Below are positions 55,723 to 64,000 of a stretch of DNA of 64,000 nt, piece after piece. The notes below the pieces were generated by a model, which was not told the origin of the DNA, did no database searches, and saw only the letters and a list, made by a program, of their open reading frames with translations. Source of the stretch: Bacteroides sp. (GTDB lineage Bacteria > Bacteroidota > Bacteroidia > Bacteroidales > Bacteroidaceae); contig SUXW01000001.1 of the NCBI GenBank assembly GCA_015060765.1, forward strand, positions 150,440 to 214,439, in the 5' to 3' direction. Both the position numbers and the translations under genes were made by a program. Within the stretch, counting starts at the first letter, position 1. The number at the start of each line of letters is the position of its first letter.

Positions 55723-57000
55723 TTAGAAATTATATTGTATCATCGCATTCAGTCGATGAGCGTTTCCGGAAGTATGATCATGATTATGTCGATTGCCATA
55801 GAGGAACTCAACTCCTACCTGACAGTTGCTGAATGGAGAATAAAAAGCATTCGCCACTACATAATCACCGTATTTATAGGCAGAACCATCCAAGGAAGCC
55901 TGGTCGTACAAACGGCATTGGCTATACGAAGCCGATACGAAGAAGTTCTTGCAGATATTGTATTGCAGACCTCCTACAATGCCCAAGGCATAGGGAGCCG
56001 TTAACTTGCCGCCATCGCCATCGGGTATCAGGTCGTAACCCGATCCTCCCAAATCGTTCAAATAGTCAGCATATCCCTTTCCATAGGCAGCCTGATAATA
56101 AAAAGTGATGCGGGGAGTAAAGGCAACCATTCCGCTGAGTTGGGCCGCCCAACCGATGGCGTATTTGTTTTCTGCCGTCACTAAATTGCGATACGACAAA
56201 GCTCGGAACAAGCCCGACAAGCGGATATGGCTTTTCCCCTCATCCCACTGATATTGCAAGTAAGCCGGAATATCGGGCATGCGTTGCTTGATGGCTTCGG
56301 ATTGTTCTTTCTTGACCGTATAGCTTTCGGAAGGCGACTCGATAGAAGCTGCAAAACTCCAGTTCTTATCTATCTGTTGTTTGTACTGAATCATGGTATT
56401 CTTTTTGCTGACGCTGCCCGATGGACCTTCGAAGTCGATAGTAGGCGGACCGGCGGCACCATCGGCAAACGTGCTTCGTGCCCTACCGAAGAGAAGATTA
56501 CCCAAACGGATGTAGGCTTGTCGGAGCCGCAAATCGTATTGATGTCCATTCTTGCTTCGAAAATCCGTCTCCACATACGCCGTGAAGTTACCGATAGCCC
56601 TATTAGCACCTACCAACTTCAGGAAGAGGCGTGACGTGGAAGCATCCATCAGGAACTGGTTCCGCATGTCGGGTTGTTTGGGGGCGGGAATGTCTGCCGT
56701 TACAAAGTCGAGGTTATCGGATATCCCATCCATATCGACCGACACGGTTCCTTTCACATATCCACCGATGCCCAACGCCACTTTCCCTTTCCGGTCCATA
56801 AAGAGGAAACGGGGAGCCCGCGGGTCCTGGAAATGCTTGCCGTTCGCTTCGTACATGGCTTTAATAACTTTCTTGTCGGTCGTCTGTGGCTTGTCCGTCA
56901 CGATGACCGATGTCCAGACGGTATCTTCGAGGATAATTTGTGCTTGGCTTGCTCCGCATCCGATAGCGATTCCCAAGCCGATAAGAAGTTTTCTTTTCAT
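55723..57000 (-). CDS. Outer-membrane porin (DcaP/OprP-like beta-barrel) of the gad locus
   Basis: A 425-residue outer-membrane protein. The signal peptide is MKRKLLIGLGIAIGCGASQAQ (about residues 1-21; start ATG 57000, upstream codons are not ATG-initiated). Many alternating beta-strands follow, ending with MIQYNF, whose terminal Phe is the barrel-insertion signal. The FRSKNGHQYDLRLRQAYI and GRARSTFADGAAGPPTID-type segments resemble the DcaP/phosphoselective porin group. Its place directly before gadB suggests that it admits glutamate or releases GABA across the outer membrane. Confidence 0.8.
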   Translation of the reverse strand: MKRKLLIGLGIAIGCGASQAQIILEDTVWTSVIVTDKPQTTDKKVIKAMYEANGKHFQDPRAPRFLFMDRKGKVALGIGGYVKGTVSVDMDGISDNLDFVTADIPAPKQPDMRNQFLMDASTSRLFLKLVGANRAIGNFTAYVETDFRSKNGHQYDLRLRQAYIRLGNLLFGRARSTFADGAAGPPTIDFEGPSGSVSKKNTMIQYKQQIDKNWSFAASIESPSESYTVKKEQSEAIKQRMPDIPAYLQYQWDEGKSHIRLSGLFRALSYRNLVTAENKYAIGWAAQLSGMVAFTPRITFYYQAAYGKGYADYLNDLGGSGYDLIPDGDGGKLTAPYALGIVGGLQYNICKNFFVSASYSQCRLYDQASLDGSAYKYGDYVVANAFYSPFSNCQVGVEFLYGNRHNHDHTSGNAHRLNAMIQYNF

Positions 57001-57101
57001 ATACTTTGGTTTATGATTTACAGCGAAACAATCCTCCGGCAAGGAATGTTCACATAAACATTTCGGGATATCAATTGTTATAGCCCTAAAACTTTTGAAA
57101 T

Positions 57102-58556
57102 ATGAAACAACTAAGTAAAACAGCTAAATTGAGTGTAGCTACACTCGCTATCATGAACGTAACGGCAGTAGTTTCCCTCCGTGGACTTCCTGCCGAAGCC
57201 GAATACGGATTAAGTTCGGCCTTCTATTATTTGTTTGCAGCCATAGTGTTCTTGATTCCTACCGCTTTGGTGGCTGCCGAACTTGCGGCCATGTTTGCCG
57301 ACAAGCAAGGGGGTGTCTTCCGTTGGGTAGGAGAGGCTTTTGGTAAGCGGATGGGCTTCCTGGCCATCTGGTTGCAATGGGTGGAAAGTACCATTTGGTA
57401 TCCCACGGTACTGACCTTTGGGGCGGTATCATTAGCCTTCATCGGCATGAACGATGCCCATGATATGTCGTTGGCTTCCAATCGTATCTATACCCTTGCG
57501 GTGGTGCTGGTCATCTATTGGCTGGCCACGTTCATTTCCTTGAAAGGGATGTCGTGGGTAGGCAAGGTGTCGAAGATTGGCGGTTTGGTAGGCACCATCA
57601 TTCCGGCGGGCTTGTTGGTGGTGTTGGCGATTGTTTATCTCGCCAGTGGCGGACATTCGCAACTCGACTTCAAGGGCGATTTCTTCCCCGACTTCAGCAA
57701 CTTCAACAACTTGGTCTTGGCATCGAGCATTTTCCTCTTCTATGCTGGTATGGAGATGGGCGGTATCCATGTGAAGGATGTCGATAATCCGTCTGTCAAC
57801 TATCCCAAGGCCGTGTTTATCGGTTCGTTCATTACGGTCTTGATTTTCGTGTTGGGCACCTTCTCGCTCGGTATCATCATCCCGAAGAGCGAAATCAACC
57901 TGACGCAAAGTTTGTTGGTGGGCTTCGATAGATACTTCGATTACATCCGTGCTTCGTGGCTCTCGCCGATTATCGCCATCGCCTTGGCATTCGGAGTCTT
58001 AGCCGGTGTGCTGACGTGGGTAGCGGGTCCTTCGAAAGGTATCTTTGCCGTAGGGCGTGCCGGTTACTTGCCTCCGTTCTTCCAAAAGACCAATAGCATC
58101 GGTGTGCAACGCAATATCCTGTTTATCCAAGGAGGCATCGTCACCTTGTTGGGCTTGTTGTTTGTGGTGATGCCGTCGGTGCAAAGTTTCTATCAAATCC
58201 TTTCGCAGCTCACCGTGTTGCTTTACCTCATTATGTACCTGCTGATGTTTGCTGCAGCTATTTATTTAAGGTATAACATGAAGAAGGCAGAACGTCCGTT
58301 CCGCATCGGTAGCAAGGGCAACGGCCTGATGTGGCTGATAGCCGGAGTGGGCTTCTTGGGTTCTTTGTTGGCTTTTGTGCTCAGCTTCATCCCTCCCGGA
58401 CAGATTGCGGTGGGCAGCAATGCCATGTGGTATTCCGTCCTGGTCATCGGGTGCATCGTGGTGGTAGCGGTTCCGCTTATCATCTATGCTCTGCGCAAAC
58501 CATCGTGGAAGGACGAATCGGCCACTTTCGAGCCGTTCCATTGGGAGGAGAAATGA
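57102..58556 (+). CDS. gadC: Glutamate/GABA antiporter, APC family
   Basis: A 484-residue inner-membrane amino-acid permease with about 12 helices. NVTAVVSLRGLPAEAEYGLSS (in part) and GVFRWVGEAFGKRMGFLAIWLQW are typical of the GadC/glutamate:GABA branch, with GPSKGIFAVGRAGYLPPF later. It exports GABA and imports glutamate, working with GadB. The C-terminus ends about 26 residues after the last helix, shorter than E. coli GadC (511 residues), so the pH-sensitive C-plug may be missing. Divergent from the porin-gadB pair, sharing a 100-base control region. Confidence 0.88.
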   Translation: MKQLSKTAKLSVATLAIMNVTAVVSLRGLPAEAEYGLSSAFYYLFAAIVFLIPTALVAAELAAMFADKQGGVFRWVGEAFGKRMGFLAIWLQWVESTIWYPTVLTFGAVSLAFIGMNDAHDMSLASNRIYTLAVVLVIYWLATFISLKGMSWVGKVSKIGGLVGTIIPAGLLVVLAIVYLASGGHSQLDFKGDFFPDFSNFNNLVLASSIFLFYAGMEMGGIHVKDVDNPSVNYPKAVFIGSFITVLIFVLGTFSLGIIIPKSEINLTQSLLVGFDRYFDYIRASWLSPIIAIALAFGVLAGVLTWVAGPSKGIFAVGRAGYLPPFFQKTNSIGVQRNILFIQGGIVTLLGLLFVVMPSVQSFYQILSQLTVLLYLIMYLLMFAAAIYLRYNMKKAERPFRIGSKGNGLMWLIAGVGFLGSLLAFVLSFIPPGQIAVGSNAMWYSVLVIGCIVVVAVPLIIYALRKPSWKDESATFEPFHWEEK

Positions 58557-58565
58557 TAAGTACCC

Positions 58566-59351
58566 TTAAAACAGGAACGGGAACTTGATGCTTTGTCTTT
58601 TCTTCTCGTCCATTTCCTGTTGCATCCGTTCCATGGCTGTTTGGAAGAAGAAAGCGATGAGATGTTCGTCGGTACGTTCCGTGCGGATGTAGCGAAGTGC
58701 GTTGATGTATTCTTCCTTTTTCTCTTTCGCGATAATGACAATAGGATGTCCGGCCTTGTGCAGGATAAAGTTGGAGAATAGGCGGCCTATACGGCCATTG
58801 CCGTCGCGGAACGGATGCAGATACTCGTAGAAGCCGTGGAAACGGGCTGCGAGTATCATGGGATGAATCTTTCCTTCTTCCAATGCCCGTTGGGTGGACA
58901 GCAAGAGCTGCGGCACTCTGCTTATCAGCTGTTCGTGTTCGCCGAAGACGGTATCGCCGGCGCACATGTCGGTATCGGTATAGGTCCCAGGTTTGGCATC
59001 GGGATAGCGGTAGGAAAGGGTATGTTCCATCAATATGCGATGCGTTTCTTTCAGCAAATTTTCCGTCAAGGGAGCTTCCGGTTGGTTGAAGAGGAACTCG
59101 TATGCACGGAAATGGTCGAGCATTTCGAAAGCTTCGAACAAAGTCTTTCCTTGGGGAATAATACCCAGTCCTTTTTCTTTCAGTTCGCGGGTGTCGTTTA
59201 CGGAAAAAGAATTTCCTTCGATGGCGCAACTGTGGGCGGAGAACAATATTTCGTTGTATTCTCTCAAATCCTTTACGGCCATCCGGTCCGTCACTCTTTG
59301 GCGATAGACTTTCAGTAGAGTTTCGTATGCATTGATTTCTTTTTCGAACAT
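58566..59351 (-). CDS. Class II Fic domain protein (predicted AMPylase)
   Basis: A 261-residue protein with the full Fic motif HPFRDGNGRIGRLF (near residue 190), whose His is the catalytic base and which transfers AMP (or another nucleotide group) to target hydroxyls. The N-terminal inhibitory helix motif SCAIEGN (S41-x-x-x-E45-G46-N47) identifies class II Fic, which is self-inhibited. No DNA-binding domain is attached. ATG 59351 is chosen because a promoter box ends 21 bases upstream. It converges with gadC, 9 bases away. Its target is unknown and no antitoxin gene is evident. Confidence 0.9.
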   Translation of the reverse strand: MFEKEINAYETLLKVYRQRVTDRMAVKDLREYNEILFSAHSCAIEGNSFSVNDTRELKEKGLGIIPQGKTLFEAFEMLDHFRAYEFLFNQPEAPLTENLLKETHRILMEHTLSYRYPDAKPGTYTDTDMCAGDTVFGEHEQLISRVPQLLLSTQRALEEGKIHPMILAARFHGFYEYLHPFRDGNGRIGRLFSNFILHKAGHPIVIIAKEKKEEYINALRYIRTERTDEHLIAFFFQTAMERMQQEMDEKKRQSIKFPFLF

Positions 59352-59371
59352 AAACACCTCATTTATTGCTG

Positions 59372-59379
59372 CAAACATA
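59372..59379 (-). promoter_or_regulatory. -7 promoter box (TATGTTTG) for the Fic gene
   Basis: A TAnnTTTG match on the minus strand 21 bases before ATG 59351. Confidence 0.55.
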
Positions 59380-59473
59380 CACAATTAACTTCGAATAGCC
59401 AAGTGTGTGGATGTTTTTCCCCGTTGCCCGATAAAAAACAAGGCAAAATGCAATCCTGTTTCGGAAATTATTG

Positions 59474-59481
59474 TACATTTG
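59474..59481 (+). promoter_or_regulatory. -7 promoter box (TACATTTG) upstream of the tetranucleotide tract
   Basis: An exact TAnnTTTG. A transcript from it would begin near 59488, cross the (AGCA) repeat and the two hairpins, and then, if read through, the small-peptide and lipoprotein genes. A 15-codon frame (ATG 59489, MKKIGCRIWKFHIKC) lies at its start. Confidence 0.5.
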
Positions 59482-59534
59482 CAAAATAATGAAAAAAATA
59501 GGATGCAGAATTTGGAAATTTCACATAAAATGTT

Positions 59535-59597
<63 letters not shown>

Positions 59598-59620
59598 TTG
59601 ACTCTATAATTTATAACGGA

Positions 59621-59697
59621 CGGGCGGAACGCCCGGACGAGGAATGTCCCTGCGTGGCGAGTGCGATAGCGCTCGCCACGCAGGGACATTTTTTTCT
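59621..59697 (+). terminator. Double hairpin with very long stem and U-tract
   Basis: A small GC hairpin CGGGCG/CGCCCG (59621-59635) is followed by a stem of 19 continuous base pairs (59643-59661 with 59672-59690), extended by three more pairs to a GATA loop, and then TTTTTTT. It has the form of a very strong intrinsic terminator or attenuator at the end of the leader that starts near 59488. Confidence 0.85.
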
Positions 59698-59740
59698 TCC
59701 TTTTGAACAATTAGTATTAACCATTTAAATAATTACAAGT

Positions 59741-59854
59741 ATGAACAAAAATGATTTTTTGAACTATGAAGCTCCACAGGTGGAAATCATAGAAGTGGAA
59801 GTTGAGAAGGGGTTTGCAGCAAGCGGTATTGATGACATGGGTTATAACAATTAA
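59741..59854 (+). CDS. 37-residue peptide gene upstream of the fimbrillin-like lipoprotein
   Basis: A short gene from ATG 59741 to TAA 59854. The product begins MNKNDFLNYEAPQVEIIEVEV and continues EKGFAASGIDDMGYNN, with no signal peptide, an acidic middle and a Gly/Ala/Ser turn. Similar YEAP...VEVEKGFA-type peptides occur in Bacteroidetes as I recall, next to lipoprotein or fimbrillin genes. A-rich leader at 59721-59740, and 13 bases to the lipoprotein gene. It could be a peptide precursor, a leader peptide or a small structural partner. Function unknown. Confidence 0.6.
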   Translation: MNKNDFLNYEAPQVEIIEVEVEKGFAASGIDDMGYNN

Positions 59855-59867
59855 AACAGAAAGAATC

Positions 59868-60719
59868 ATGAAAAGGATGATGTTTGTATTTGCTGCCGCC
59901 TTGATGATGGTAGCATGTAGCAACGAAGAAGTTGCTGTTAACGACGATGTACAATATGTATCGGAACTGAAACTGAATTTCGGTGGTAGCCGTGTGACTG
60001 CTGCACACAATCCTGCATCAGGCTTAAAGTTCAATTGGGAAAATGGTGATGAAATTTATGTCATTAAGAATATGGAAAACAATTCATCAATCGGTATTTA
60101 TCTATATGATGATAATACAGGGTCTTTCACCCTGAAAAATGGTAATGCCATGGAAGTTGGTGAAGAATATTTTGCTGTAATGAAACCAAGTGATACTTGT
60201 AACGAGTCAAACACAGGGACTGCCGATGTACAGGTGGAGTTGAATTGGGATAATAATTCTACTATGAAGAAACCCGCTTTGATTTCCGATGTGTTTGAAG
60301 CCAAAACTGATGGTACCATTGCCACCATGCACCATTTGATGGGTATGGTGGAAATCCCAGTCAAGCTTCACGCTACCGCTACATATACAGATATAACTTC
60401 GTTTGATATTCTTGGTGGAGGAGTTAGCACTAAAATTATTGGTAATTTCATCGCTATTCCCAAATCACCTTATTTTAAGGAGATTAAAAGTGGTAGCCCT
60501 GTAGCATACTTAAATGATGGAAAAACTTATACCTTGAACAAGGAAACTACTACTTCTATCTTTATCCCTGTATTGCCGGGTACTTATAATGATGCAAGAT
60601 TGAATTATTACTATGTAAAAGATGGTAAATCTACTAGTAAGCAAGTAATTTTAGGAAATATCACCGTTGTGCGCGGTAAGATTACTAAGGCTATCGATAA
60701 ATCTATATATTCAAACTAA
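59868..60719 (+). CDS. Fimbrillin-like surface lipoprotein
   Basis: A 283-residue protein. The first 20 residues (MKRMMFVFAAALMMVACSNE) end in a lipobox with Cys18, so it is a lipoprotein. The N-terminal domain has FNWENGDEIYVIKN near residue 61, and ATMHHLMGMVEIPVKL near 145, both typical of the fimbrillin/Mfa-like fold of Bacteroidetes pilus subunits; the C-terminal domain ends with IFIPVLPGTYNDARLNYYY and VRGKITKAI. The start ATG 59868 is behind the peptide gene; upstream frame extension has no ATG. No other fimbrial genes are adjacent, so it may be an isolated stem protein or another surface factor. Confidence 0.72.
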   Translation: MKRMMFVFAAALMMVACSNEEVAVNDDVQYVSELKLNFGGSRVTAAHNPASGLKFNWENGDEIYVIKNMENNSSIGIYLYDDNTGSFTLKNGNAMEVGEEYFAVMKPSDTCNESNTGTADVQVELNWDNNSTMKKPALISDVFEAKTDGTIATMHHLMGMVEIPVKLHATATYTDITSFDILGGGVSTKIIGNFIAIPKSPYFKEIKSGSPVAYLNDGKTYTLNKETTTSIFIPVLPGTYNDARLNYYYVKDGKSTSKQVILGNITVVRGKITKAIDKSIYSN

Positions 60720-60737
60720 AACGATTGCATACCAAAT

Positions 60738-60763
60738 AAAAGGCTGCCTCGTGCAGCCTTTTT
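60738..60763 (+). terminator. Terminator after the lipoprotein gene
   Basis: AAAAGGCTGC (60738-60747) pairs with GCAGCCTTTTT (60753-60763), a classic stem with a U-run. Confidence 0.9.
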
Positions 60764-60789
60764 CGAATGAAAAAGTAAAAAACAGCCTC

Positions 60790-60950
60790 GGCTACCCAGT
60801 ATCTTATTCCAAAAAGTACTCAATGCCTTCGGCTACTCAGTATTCGGCACCATCAAGTGCTTTATACGTTGGAATACTCGGTTTCCGGCACCAAAAAGTG
60901 CTTGACGCTGCCGGAAACTCGGTTCCCAACATCGAAAAATGATTTTTCAA
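60790..60950. repeat. Four-unit degenerate tandem array of about 41 bp
   Basis: Units start at 60790, 60831, 60871 and 60913. Each opens with GG-(C/A)-(T/A)-ACTCGG/ACTCAG and contains a CACCA-AAAGTGCTT-like second half. Units three and four also hold the inverted pair GTTTCCGGCA/TGCCGGAAAC. The array runs directly up to the DUF6261 gene. An open frame across it shows repeat-derived residues and is not called as a gene. Confidence 0.7.
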
Positions 60951-60968
60951 CCTAAAAACTTATATCGT

Positions 60969-61700
60969 ATGAAACAAATTGATTCTTTTAACATTGCTCG
61001 CCTGCATACGCAGGAAGATTACAACTTTCACACCCGTGTGCGCGACCTCGCACAAGAAACCCTGACCCTTGAGAGCGATAAAGCTATGATTGATTCCTAC
61101 CAGGCCAACGTGGAGGGACTGGATGCCGCACTGAAACGGAGCGACAAGAACTCGTACACCGCTGCCTTGAATCAGGCCGACAGCGTGGCCGACCGCCGAT
61201 GGAGCACATCGTATGCCTACGTCAAGGCCATGGCCGAACATCCCAATGCCGAGATGGCCGAAGCGGCTGCCAAGTTGGTGGCCATCTTCCAGAAGTACGG
61301 CATACTCACCACCATGGGATTCGACGAGGAGTACGGACGCTATGCCAACTTGTTGCAGGACCTTGCAGCCCTGCCGCAGGAAACGAAGGAAATGCTTCAG
61401 TTTGAACCTTGGCTGGATGCCATGGACTTTGCCGTGGCACAGTTTCAGGAACTCCGCAAGGAGAAGATTAAGGAAGATTCTACCCGCGTGGTGGGTCAGG
61501 TGAAGGATGCCCGCTTGGCTGCCGACAATGGTTTCAAGGCCTTGGTTCAGCGCGTGAATGCGCTCGTGATAGTGAACGGCGAGGCTCCATACACGGCCTT
61601 CATAGACCAACTGAATGTGATGATTGCCGATGCTCAGGCTATGATTGCCAGCCGCTCCACCAAGTCGGCCAAGGCAAAGGAAGAGGAAGAAACGGAATAA
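60969..61700 (+). CDS. DUF6261 family protein
   Basis: A 243-residue, mostly helical soluble protein. It fits the DUF6261 family, which is widespread in Bacteroides and Prevotella and has no known role. QIDSFNIARLHTQEDYNFH (in part) opens it, and RYANLLQDLAALPQETKEML and ALVQRVNALVIVNGEAPYT follow. The C-terminal tail is Lys/Glu-rich. Start ATG 60969; an earlier in-frame ATG at 60939 lies within the repeat array. A GC-richer base composition than the neighbouring lipoprotein gene is visible. A terminator follows. Confidence 0.75.
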   Translation: MKQIDSFNIARLHTQEDYNFHTRVRDLAQETLTLESDKAMIDSYQANVEGLDAALKRSDKNSYTAALNQADSVADRRWSTSYAYVKAMAEHPNAEMAEAAAKLVAIFQKYGILTTMGFDEEYGRYANLLQDLAALPQETKEMLQFEPWLDAMDFAVAQFQELRKEKIKEDSTRVVGQVKDARLAADNGFKALVQRVNALVIVNGEAPYTAFIDQLNVMIADAQAMIASRSTKSAKAKEEEETE

Positions 61701-61724
61701 GGAGGTATGAGTGATATAAACATG

Positions 61725-61755
61725 AAAGGCTACCCTGTTTGATGGGGTAGCCTTT
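61725..61755. terminator. Terminator after the DUF6261 gene
   Basis: AAAGGCTACCC (61725-61735) pairs with GGGTAGCCTTT (61745-61755). The stem is strong, and it also lies 27 bases past the mutB stop on the other strand, so it may serve both. Confidence 0.85.
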
Positions 61756-61781
61756 CGTGCTTTTTGATTCTTATTGGAAAC

Positions 61782-63926
61782 TTATTCTTCCAACATAATT
61801 TCCATAATCTGACAAGCAGCCTTGGCAACTGAAGTACCCGGACCAAAGATGGCTACTACGCCAGCTTGGTACAAGAAGTCGTAGTCCTGTGCAGGGATTA
61901 CACCACCGGCAAACACGAGGATGTCTTCGCGGCCGAGCTTCTTGAGTTCTTCCATCAACTGCGGAATCAAAGTCTTGTGACCGGCAGCGAGTGAAGATAC
62001 ACCTACTGCGTGAACGTCGTTTTCTACGGCATCGCGGGCAGCTTCTTCCGGAGTCTGGAACAACGGTCCCATATCCACGTCGAAACCACAGTCGGCATAA
62101 CCTGTAGCTACAACCTTAGCACCACGGTCGTGTCCGTCCTGACCCATCTTGGCAATCATGATACGTGGACGACGGCCTTCCTTCTTCGCAAATTCTTCGG
62201 TGAGTTCGCATGCACGTGCGAAATCTGCATCCTTCTTACTTTCTGATGAGTACACGCCTGAAATAGTTCTGATTACTGCTTTATAACGACCTACAATCTT
62301 TTCGCAAGCGTCGGAGATTTCGCCGAGGGTAGCACGAACGTGTGCAGCTTCTACGGCCAATTCCAACAAGTTGCCTTCGCCTGTTTCCACGCAACGGGTG
62401 ATGGCTTCGAGGGCCTTCTTCACTTCTTCTTCGTTGCGGCCTTCCTTCAGGCGCTTCAAGTTTTCTACCTGTTCCAAGCGAACGGCTGTGTTGTCCACTT
62501 CGAGGATGTCGATTGGGTCTTCCTTTTCGAGGCGGTACTTGTTGGTACCCACGATAGTCTGTGCACCCGAGTCGATACGAGCCTGAGTACGTGCAGCCGC
62601 TTCTTCGATACGCATCTTAGGCACACCTGTTTCGATAGCCTTCGCCATACCGCCGAGGCTTTCGATTTCCTGGATGTGTTCCCAAGCACGGTGAGCCAAT
62701 TCGTTGGTCAACGCTTCCACGTAGTAAGAACCGCCCCATGGGTCCACGTTCTTGCAGACGTTGGTTTCTTCCTGGATGTAAATCTGAGTGTTACGGGCAA
62801 TACGAGCCGAGAAGTCGGTAGGCAATGCAATCGCTTCGTCCAATGCGTTGGTGTGGAGCGACTGAGTGTGACCGAGGGCAGCTGCCATCGCTTCGATACA
62901 AGTACGGCCTACGTTGTTGAACGGATCCTGTTCAGTGAGTGACCAACCGGATGTCTGACAGTGTGTACGGAGAGCCAATGACTTCGGGTTCTTCGGATTG
63001 AACTGCTTCACGATCTTCGCCCACAACATACGTGCAGCACGCATCTTGGCAATTTCCATGAAGTGGTTCATACCAATCGCCCAGAAGAATGACAAGCGAG
63101 GAGCGAAGGCGTCGATGTCGATACCTGCTGCTACACCGGCACGGAGGTATTCGAGACCGTCGGCCAAGGTGTAAGCCAATTCGATGTCGGCAGTAGCACC
63201 GGCTTCCTGCATGTGGTAGCCCGAGATAGAAATCGAGTTGAACTTAGGCATCTTCTGTGAAGTATATTCGAAGATGTCAGAGATAATCTTCATAGAGAAT
63301 GCAGGTGGGTAAATGTAGGTGTTACGCACCATGAATTCCTTCAAGATATCGTTCTGGATAGTACCTGCCATTTCTTCCAACTTCGCACCTTGTTCCAAAC
63401 CGGCGTTGATGTAGAAGGCCATAATCGGGAGTACCGCACCGTTCATGGTCATGGAAACAGACATCTTGTTCAAAGGAATACCGTTGAACAATACCTTCAT
63501 GTTTTCGAGTGAACTGATGGATACACCAGCCTTACCCACATCACCCACTACACGTTGGTGGTCAGGGTCGTAACCACGGTGAGTCGGAAGGTCGAATGCT
63601 ACAGAAAGACCTTTCTGACCGGATGCCAGGTTACGGCGGTAGAATGCGTTACTTTCTTCGGCAGTAGAGAATCCGGCATACTGACGGATGGTCCAAGGAC
63701 GGAAAGTGTACATCATGGAATAAGGGCCACGGAGATAAGGAGGAATACCGGCTACATAGTCGAGGTGTTCCATGCCTTCGAGGTCTTCCTTAGTATATAC
63801 GGGCTTCACATTGATTTGCTCCGGTGTCTTCCAATCGGCGCTGATGCCGTTGGCCTGTTGCCATTCCATACCATTCTGCGGTTGGAATCCGGCATAAATA
63901 TCGATATTTTTAAAATTCGGTTTCAT
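61782..63926 (-). CDS. mutB: Methylmalonyl-CoA mutase large subunit
   Basis: A 714-residue adenosylcobalamin enzyme interconverting succinyl-CoA and methylmalonyl-CoA, part of propionate production in Bacteroidetes. The TIM barrel has [31 protein letters not shown] and [12 protein letters not shown]; the C-terminal B12 domain has [16 protein letters not shown], with the D-x-H-x-x-G cobalt-ligand motif. Length is normal. It lies 8 bases after mutA, and its chaperone MeaB is encoded at 33.8 kb. Confidence 0.97.
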   Translation of the reverse strand: MKPNFKNIDIYAGFQPQNGMEWQQANGISADWKTPEQINVKPVYTKEDLEGMEHLDYVAGIPPYLRGPYSMMYTFRPWTIRQYAGFSTAEESNAFYRRNLASGQKGLSVAFDLPTHRGYDPDHQRVVGDVGKAGVSISSLENMKVLFNGIPLNKMSVSMTMNGAVLPIMAFYINAGLEQGAKLEEMAGTIQNDILKEFMVRNTYIYPPAFSMKIISDIFEYTSQKMPKFNSISISGYHMQEAGATADIELAYTLADGLEYLRAGVAAGIDIDAFAPRLSFFWAIGMNHFMEIAKMRAARMLWAKIVKQFNPKNPKSLALRTHCQTSGWSLTEQDPFNNVGRTCIEAMAAALGHTQSLHTNALDEAIALPTDFSARIARNTQIYIQEETNVCKNVDPWGGSYYVEALTNELAHRAWEHIQEIESLGGMAKAIETGVPKMRIEEAAARTQARIDSGAQTIVGTNKYRLEKEDPIDILEVDNTAVRLEQVENLKRLKEGRNEEEVKKALEAITRCVETGEGNLLELAVEAAHVRATLGEISDACEKIVGRYKAVIRTISGVYSSESKKDADFARACELTEEFAKKEGRRPRIMIAKMGQDGHDRGAKVVATGYADCGFDVDMGPLFQTPEEAARDAVENDVHAVGVSSLAAGHKTLIPQLMEELKKLGREDILVFAGGVIPAQDYDFLYQAGVVAIFGPGTSVAKAACQIMEIMLEE

Positions 63927-63934
63927 GATTCTTC

Positions 63935-64000
63935 TTACTTAATGCCTAACTTAGCGTTGTATTCTTTCAAAGTTTCCAATACGTTGCAACGTACGTGGAT
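63935..64000 (-). CDS. mutA: Methylmalonyl-CoA mutase small subunit, C-terminal end only
   Basis: The last 21 codons and stop of a minus-strand gene cut by the window edge; it reads [20 protein letters not shown] plus Lys. That tail and its position 8 bases before mutB fit MutA, the non-catalytic partner subunit. Only position and tail support the call. Confidence 0.75.
   Translation of the reverse strand: MHVRCNVLETLKEYNAKLGIK

Noticed and set aside
60667..60942. Open frame across the 41-bp array
   Set aside because: It starts inside the lipoprotein gene in another frame and crosses a strong terminator; residues repeat with the DNA units.

Overview
The window looks like a chromosomal segment of a Bacteroidales bacterium, most likely a gut Bacteroides/Phocaeicola relative. 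The evidence is gene content (DUF349, DUF1573, DUF6261, fimbrillin-like lipoprotein, an ExbB-ExbD-ExbD operon, GH2/GH31/GH95 enzymes without classical rRNA-type leaders) and repeated Bacteroidetes-type -7 promoter boxes of the form TAnnTTTG, seen in front of at least ten genes. Base composition is moderate and most genes begin at ATG behind A-rich leaders with weak Shine-Dalgarno sites. No prophage, insertion sequence or CRISPR array was found.

Layout. 1-8.7 kb: a truncated exported GH2 enzyme, then DUF349 protein, MgtE and RsmA on the minus strand, and divergently a flippase-like membrane protein with PepD. 8.7-11.7 kb: an exported GH95 fucosidase and a repeat-rich intergenic region. 11.7-30.9 kb: an apparently continuous plus-strand operon of two giant alpha-2-macroglobulin-like proteins, a beta-helix protein, a cytoplasmic GH31 enzyme, a three-domain corrinoid methyltransferase fusion and a sodium:solute symporter. 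30.9-32.6 kb: convergent genes for a stand-alone methionine-synthase-type reactivation domain and a second UroD-superfamily methyltransferase. 32.7-38.4 kb: DUF1573 protein, MeaB, a small hypothetical gene, a CNNM/CBS protein, a small membrane protein and a DASS carboxylate transporter. 38.5-46.1 kb: TopB, an RsmF-like rRNA methyltransferase, an ECF-sigma operon, ThyA-FolA, an Lrp regulator and an acetyltransferase. 46.2-51.4 kb (minus): an energy-transducing ExbB/ExbD set, tRNA-Ser(GGA), TatD, a polyprenyl synthetase and TonB. 51.5-54.2 kb: Cmk, IspH, PfkA. 54.2-59.4 kb: a glutamate-decarboxylase acid-resistance locus (GadB-porin with divergent GadC) and a class II Fic protein. 59.4-61.8 kb: an accessory patch with a tetranucleotide repeat, very strong hairpins, a 37-residue peptide gene, a fimbrillin-like lipoprotein, a 41-bp degenerate tandem array and a DUF6261 gene. 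61.8-64 kb: MutB and the end of MutA.

The most interesting system is the corrinoid methyl-transfer module at 26.4-32.6 kb. A UroD-type methyltransferase domain, a homocysteine S-methyltransferase domain and a cobalamin-binding domain are fused in one polypeptide that lacks both the folate domain and the reactivation domain of MetH; the missing reactivation domain is encoded next door. Placed directly behind a GH31 enzyme and in front of a symporter, it suggests removal of a methyl group from an O-methylated sugar or other small methyl donor and its use to make methionine. The donor is not shown by the sequence. Second in interest are the tandem alpha-2-macroglobulin genes: their 3' 2.07 kb are nearly identical (about 1.74 kb with no difference seen) while their 5' halves are strongly diverged, a gene-conversion signature, and both lack the thioester motif. 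Third is the variety of small repeats, including one palindromic family present both between genes and inside the RsmF-like coding sequence.
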